Assembly: GCA_049515175.1 (NCBI GenBank)
Contig: JBEKUI010000179.1
Coordinates: forward strand, 1-9,960
Direction of reading: 5' to 3'
Source: JACQNR01 sp049515175
GTDB taxonomy: Bacteria; Acidobacteriota; Terriglobia; UBA7540
DNA length: 9,960 nt
Below the pieces are notes generated by a model. It did no database searches. It was not told where the DNA came from and saw only the letters and a list, made by a program, of their open reading frames with translations. Both the position numbers and the translations under genes were made by a program. Below are positions 6,663 to 9,960 of this stretch, piece after piece. Position 1 is the stretch's first letter; each line of letters opens with the position of its first letter.

Positions 6663-7781
6663 ATGGCCACCTTCATCACGGGTTCCACAGGATATCTGGG
6701 GGCGCATGTCGCGGCGAATCTGCTGACGGGGTGCGCCGATCCGCTGAACCTCCTGGTGCGCGCGAAGGACTCGCGCGAAGCCGAGGTCCGCCTGTGGAAC
6801 GCCCTCCAGCTTCATCTCGATTTTGAACGGTTTTACCCCTTCCTAAAGACGCGCATCACAGTTTTCCGGGGCGACCTGACGGAGCCTCGATTTGGGCTCG
6901 GCGAGGAGGACTACCGCCGTCTGGTGCGCTCCACCGACTCGATCATTCATTGTGCGGCGTCGCTCAATCGCCGTTCGGAGAAGACGTGCCTCAACGTGAA
7001 TCTGCGCGGGTCGCTGGAAGTCATCAACCTGGCGCGCCGCGCTCAGGCGGATCACGGCCTGCGGCGCTTCAGTCACGTCAGCACCGTGGCCGTGGCCGGC
7101 CAGCGGCAGGATGAGGTTGTGCAGGAAGACGCGGCGATCGATTGGAATCGCACCGATTACGATCCCTATGCGCGCACCAAGAAATTCAGCGAGCACATGC
7201 TGCGTGAGTTGCTGCCGGATATTTCCTACACCATCTTTCGGCCCAGCATCATTCTCGGCGACAGCCGGCACGGCGAGACGACGCAATTTGATATGGTCCG
7301 GGCGTTTGTGTTTCTCGCGCAGCTTCCCATCCTGCCGTTTCGGCCGGAGGACCGGCTCGACATCGTGAATGTCGACTTCGTTGCCAATGCGATTGTGGCG
7401 CTGCACCAGAAAGAGAAGCCGGCTTATGACGTGTACCATCTGTCGTCGGGCAAGGCCTCGCAGACTTTTCATGAGCTGACGGGCGTGCTGGCCGCGGCGC
7501 GCCGTGCTATGCCGCCGCTCTTTGTGCCCGGACTGGAAGGCCCTTTGCGCGCCGTCGTCAACTGGCTGGCCGGCTGGCGTGGGAGTGCCGTTGGACACGT
7601 CGTGTCGTTGATGAAAGTGTTTTTGCCATACCTCACTTACAATACGGTGTTCGACAACACGCGGGTGGTCTCGGAAACGGGCCAGGCGCCGGAGCCGTTT
7701 TCGAAATACTGCTACCCGTTGTTCAAGTTCAGCCGTGAGCACCATTTTGTTTATCCCTACAGGCCCTGGCCGGAGGATTAG
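6663..7781 (+). CDS. Extended SDR, thioester-reductase-like (NAD_binding_4 family)
   Basis: A 372-aa cytosolic NAD(P)-dependent oxidoreductase related to fatty acyl reductases and to the reductase domains that release products from NRPS and PKS lines. The Rossmann loop is at the extreme N-terminus, ITGSTGYLGAH (5-15). LLVRAKD (30-36) follows strand 2. The segment FRGDLTEPRFGLG (68-80) is characteristic of this SDR subgroup. The catalytic set is HVST (138-141) and YARTK (Y169, K173), followed by FRPSIILGDS (192-201). The ATG is fixed by the Rossmann strand beginning at residue 3. It has no separate FAR C-terminal domain, unlike the gene at 1699. It lies on the same strand as a pyruvyl-transferase-like gene and an acyl-CoA synthetase, so reduction of an activated acyl chain is plausible. 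An epimerase or 3-ketoacyl-type reduction (OleD-like) is an alternative. Confidence 0.82.
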   Translation: MATFITGSTGYLGAHVAANLLTGCADPLNLLVRAKDSREAEVRLWNALQLHLDFERFYPFLKTRITVFRGDLTEPRFGLGEEDYRRLVRSTDSIIHCAASLNRRSEKTCLNVNLRGSLEVINLARRAQADHGLRRFSHVSTVAVAGQRQDEVVQEDAAIDWNRTDYDPYARTKKFSEHMLRELLPDISYTIFRPSIILGDSRHGETTQFDMVRAFVFLAQLPILPFRPEDRLDIVNVDFVANAIVALHQKEKPAYDVYHLSSGKASQTFHELTGVLAAARRAMPPLFVPGLEGPLRAVVNWLAGWRGSAVGHVVSLMKVFLPYLTYNTVFDNTRVVSETGQAPEPFSKYCYPLFKFSREHHFVYPYRPWPED

Positions 7782-7785
7782 TTAC

Positions 7786-7933
7786 AGTGGCACAGAAACA
7801 CAGAGGAATTTGGCCAGTGAGTCAGTGCGGGATTAGACTGTTGTCCTTTGCGTCGGTGGTGGTCTTTGATGATGATTCAGCGTCCCGATGAACCAATGAT
7901 TCACTTTCTCTGCGCCTCCGTGTCTCTGTGGCT
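7786..7933. repeat. Palindromic intergenic element A (about 148 bp, imperfect terminal inverted repeats)
   Basis: CACAGAAACACAGAGG on the left (7791-7806) and the reverse complement of CCTCCGTGTCTCTGTG on the right (7915-7930) agree at 14 of 16 positions. Inner parts (AGTGAGTCAGT on the left, and the complement of AATGATTCACT on the right) extend the arms. The right half is a near copy of element B. It fills most of the gap before the pyruvyl-transferase-like gene. No coding content is present. It looks like a small non-autonomous mobile or REP-type repeat. Confidence 0.6.
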
Positions 7934-7951
7934 GCCTCGGAGTCTCGCGCC

Positions 7952-9385
7952 ATGATGGACCTGGTTCTGGAAGCCTGGGTCGGCGGCTCGATTGAATTGG
8001 CGAAGCTGAAGTGGATTCTGGGCGGCGGCAAGCCCTGGCAGCCCGGAGAGAAACTCAAGCTGCTCTTCGCCGGTTACAACGGCACGCGCAACACGGGTGC
8101 GGACGTCCGCGTCGAGGAGATGCTGCGCCAGCTCCGTCACCTTCTTGGGGCCGACCGGGTTGAGTTCAGCGTGATGTCCCAGAACTTCGCGCGCACGCGG
8201 GGCTATTTCGCTGGAACACGTCAGGTCAGGCTGCCGGATGTCTTCCCACCGTTCCTCGGGCGCGAAATCCCTCGCCACGACGGCGTCGTGGCGTGCGAAG
8301 GCTCGATGTTCAAGAGCAAGTTCGCCAACGCGCTGACCACCATGATGATTGGCTCACTGGGGATCGCGGCGGCAATGAACAAGCTCTCGGTGGGCTATGG
8401 CGCCGAGGCCGGCAACATGGACCCGATGCTGCAAAGCATGGTGCGACGGTTCTGCCGGGACTCGCTTATCATCACGCGCAATGAAGAGTCGATGGACGTG
8501 CTCCGCAAGCTCGGCGTCTCGACGGAGCTGGGGACTGATACCGCCTGGACGTTCGAGCCGCTGGGGCCGGAATTCGGTCAGAGGATTCTGCGCGAGGCGG
8601 GCTGGGACGGCTCGACGCCGGTCCTGGTCGTTTGCCCCATCAATCCCTTCTGGTGGCCTGTCAAGGCATCGGTGTTCAAACTTGCGGCACGAACCCTGGC
8701 CGGCGCCTACCAAGATACGCAGTACCGCACGGTCTATTTTCACACCTGGGGAGCGAAGGAGGCCGCCGCCTACGAACATTACCTCGGCTCGATGGCGCGC
8801 GCCGTCGGCGCTTTCCGCCAGCGGCACGCGGTGAAAGTGGTTCTGGTGGCGATGGAACGTCTGGACACGAAGGCCTGCCGCCAGCTCGCCGAGCGGCTGG
8901 GCGGAGTGCCGGTGCTCACCTCCGACGATTACGACATGTATCAACTGGTGAGCATTCTCCGTGCCTGTCACTACATGGTCTCCTCGCGCTATCACGGCAT
9001 CGTGACGGCGATGCCGGCGCTGGTGCCTTCCGCTGGAGTGACCATGGACGAGCGCATTCGCAACCTGATGCGCGAGCGCGGCCACCAGCATCTTCTCCTG
9101 GAAGTGGACGAACCCGAGCTGGAGACGAAGCTGCTGGAGATCCTGGAGACTTTGCGCCGCGATGCGGACGCGCTGCGCGAGGGGATCGGGCGCACCGTAA
9201 CCCGTAATCTGAAATTGATGGCGCGCATGGGAGTCTTCTTCGAGCGCCATTTGCAGCGACGCTATCCGGAGTTCCCTGTGCGCAGCGGTGTGTATTCCTG
9301 GGAGGACTACCTGCCGCCCCTCAGCCCCACGCTGCGCAGTCTGCTGGAGACGTACGAGATGGCCCCAGAGACACAGAGGAAGTAG
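7952..9385 (+). CDS. Polysaccharide pyruvyl transferase family protein
   Basis: A 477-aa protein of the family that includes CsaB and exopolysaccharide ketal-pyruvate transferases, which move a pyruvyl group from phosphoenolpyruvate to a sugar. Seen: an N-terminal Rossmann-like entry KLLFAGYNGTRNTGADVRVE (36-55, the family's 'G-N-x-GD'-like loop); ACEGSMFKSKFANALTT (114-130); ITRNEESMDVLRKLGV (174-189); and a C-terminal half with SDDYDMYQLVSILRACHYMV (324-343) and the conserved SRYHG (345-349). I chose the ATG at 7952, with GGAG nine bases upstream, over a GTG at 7928 that lies inside a repeat. The last residues (PETQRK) are encoded by element B, so the original C-terminus may have been replaced. 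No signal peptide or membrane span is seen. Many family members have no proven acceptor, so the pyruvyl reaction here is inferred. Confidence 0.83.
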   Translation: MMDLVLEAWVGGSIELAKLKWILGGGKPWQPGEKLKLLFAGYNGTRNTGADVRVEEMLRQLRHLLGADRVEFSVMSQNFARTRGYFAGTRQVRLPDVFPPFLGREIPRHDGVVACEGSMFKSKFANALTTMMIGSLGIAAAMNKLSVGYGAEAGNMDPMLQSMVRRFCRDSLIITRNEESMDVLRKLGVSTELGTDTAWTFEPLGPEFGQRILREAGWDGSTPVLVVCPINPFWWPVKASVFKLAARTLAGAYQDTQYRTVYFHTWGAKEAAAYEHYLGSMARAVGAFRQRHAVKVVLVAMERLDTKACRQLAERLGGVPVLTSDDYDMYQLVSILRACHYMVSSRYHGIVTAMPALVPSAGVTMDERIRNLMRERGHQHLLLEVDEPELETKLLEILETLRRDADALREGIGRTVTRNLKLMARMGVFFERHLQRRYPEFPVRSGVYSWEDYLPPLSPTLRSLLETYEMAPETQRK

Positions 9386-9435
9386 TTGACTGTCCTGATG
9401 AACCAGTGACTCACTTCCTTTGTGCCTCTGTGGCC
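9361..9435. repeat. Palindromic intergenic element B (75 bp)
   Basis: The two 30-base arms (9361-9390 and 9406-9435) are complementary at about 23 of 30 positions around a 15-base centre. The right part, GATGAACCAGTGACTCACTT (9397-9416), matches GATGAACCAATGATTCACTT in element A (7887-7906) at 18 of 20 positions, and both run on into the CCTCTGTG-type terminal motif. The left arm overlaps the 3' end of the pyruvyl-transferase-like gene and supplies its stop codon. Confidence 0.65.
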
Positions 9436-9441
9436 GCGATC

Positions 9442-9960
9442 ATGAACTTTCTCGAAAACATCATCGAGCGCTTGAAGCTGTCTCCCTCGCGGGTTGCCCT
9501 GCAGGAGACGCGCGACGGGCAGATCGTTTCCGTCACAGGGGAAGAGCTCGGGAGGCTGGTCGCGCAGGCGCGCGGATTCCTCCGCCGGGCCGGGCTGAAG
9601 CGAGGCGACCGCTGCGCGCTGCTGGCGCCCAATAGTATCCGCTGGACCGCCGCGGATCTCGCCGTCATGGCCGAAGGCGGTATTGCGGTGCCGCTCTATT
9701 CGCGCCAAGCCCCCAGTGAACTCGTTGGCATGATGAAGGATTGCTCGCCGGCGCTCGTTGTCTGCGGCGATGAAACTCTGCGCGCGAGTGTGCTCGCGAA
9801 TTGGAATGACGCGCCCCGCGCGGTTCTGTTGGACGACGTCTTTGCTGCCGAGAGCGAGAATGCAGTGAATGATCCGCCCGCGTCGCTCGCCGATCGCGAC
9901 GCCGTCACGATCATTTACACTTCCGGAACCTCGGGTGAGCCGAAGGGAGTAATTCTCAAC
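9442..9960 (+). CDS. Long-chain acyl-CoA synthetase / AMP-ligase, N-terminal part (runs off the window)
   Basis: The first 173 codons of an ANL-superfamily adenylate-forming enzyme, cut by the window end. It begins MNFLENIIERLKLSPSRVAL, followed by GLKRGDRCALLAPNSIRW (51-68), then GGIAVPLYSRQAPSEL (79-94), the region in this family that places the acyl substrate. The P-loop signature YTSGTSGEPKGV is at 159-170. The spacing and the 'AVPLY' context favour a long-chain fatty acyl-CoA or acyl-ACP synthetase over acetyl-CoA synthetase or an NRPS domain. It would activate a fatty acid through acyl-AMP, a logical supplier for the two reductases upstream. The ATG at 9442 begins just after repeat element B; no ribosome site is visible. 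An OleC-type beta-lactone synthetase cannot be excluded without the C-terminal half. Confidence 0.85.
   Translation, partial: MNFLENIIERLKLSPSRVALQETRDGQIVSVTGEELGRLVAQARGFLRRAGLKRGDRCALLAPNSIRWTAADLAVMAEGGIAVPLYSRQAPSELVGMMKDCSPALVVCGDETLRASVLANWNDAPRAVLLDDVFAAESENAVNDPPASLADRDAVTIIYTSGTSGEPKGVILN

Noticed and set aside
6843..7745. Minus-strand open frame (300 codons) opposite the second SDR
   Set aside because: Antisense shadow of a well-supported gene; composition is typical of reversed GC-rich codons.
7928..7951. GTG start giving the pyruvyl-transferase-like protein eight extra residues
   Set aside because: The GTG is part of the terminal motif of repeat element A and has no ribosome site; the ATG at 7952 has GGAG at a good distance.
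8354..9250. Long minus-strand open frame (298 codons) opposite the pyruvyl-transferase-like gene
   Set aside because: Arginine-, histidine- and glutamine-rich antisense shadow in GC-rich DNA, with no recognisable domain.
6663..9960. OleC/OleD-type olefin biosynthesis locus
   Set aside because: An SDR and an AMP-ligase are present, but no OleA thiolase or OleB hydrolase is seen, and the ligase start looks like a long-chain acyl-CoA synthetase; the missing C-terminal half leaves a small doubt.
1..9960. CRISPR array, tRNA, rRNA or complete insertion sequence
   Set aside because: No regularly spaced direct repeats, cloverleaf, rRNA segment or transposase reading frame was recognised on either strand.

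Overview
The window is GC-rich (roughly 60% by eye), bacterial and densely coded. Eight genes or gene parts are well supported, and there is one gene remnant and one small candidate gene. The style of the genes suggests a soil or environmental bacterium, most likely of the Acidobacteriota. The signs are a LutB with a LUD domain, a HAD-like/acyl-reductase fusion, a YdjM-type membrane protein, and intergenic palindromes built on a 'cacagagacacagagg / cctctgtgtctctgtg' core. There is no rRNA or other marker gene, so the taxonomy is an inference.

Layout. (1) 25-1467, minus: an iron-sulfur lactate-oxidation subunit (LutB/LldF type). (2) 1468-1698: a divergent promoter region with a good sigma70-like promoter facing right. 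(3) 1699-3999, plus: a 766-aa fatty acyl-CoA/ACP reductase with a degenerate HAD-like N-terminal domain. (4) 4000-4851: a mostly non-coding island. It holds the decayed remains of an exported-protein gene, an extended -10 motif, a perfect 8+8 dyad, a 49-aa four-cysteine zinc-ribbon candidate, a strong hairpin and a textbook Rho-independent terminator. (5) 4852-5862: a membrane protein with a helical periplasmic region and a single cytoplasmic PAS domain but no output domain. (6) 5889-6563: a YdjM/DUF457-type membrane protein that ends in a hairpin. (7) 6663-7781: a second thioester-reductase-like SDR. (8) 7952-9385: a polysaccharide pyruvyl transferase family protein. (9) 9442-9960: the start of a long-chain acyl-CoA synthetase (AMP-ligase), cut off by the window end. 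Related palindromic elements sit in the gaps on either side of gene 8.

How the genes may work together. An acyl-activating ligase and two NAD(P)H acyl-thioester reductase-type proteins lie within about 8 kb on the same strand. This suggests a pathway that activates long-chain fatty acids and reduces them to aldehyde or alcohol, for example for ether lipids, wax esters or a glycolipid tail. The pyruvyl-transferase-like protein is the possible head-group or sugar-modifying partner. This is a hypothesis from domain content and co-orientation; the product cannot be read from the sequence. The lactate gene is transcribed away from this block and is probably unrelated. No CRISPR array, tRNA, rRNA, prophage or intact transposase gene was seen.
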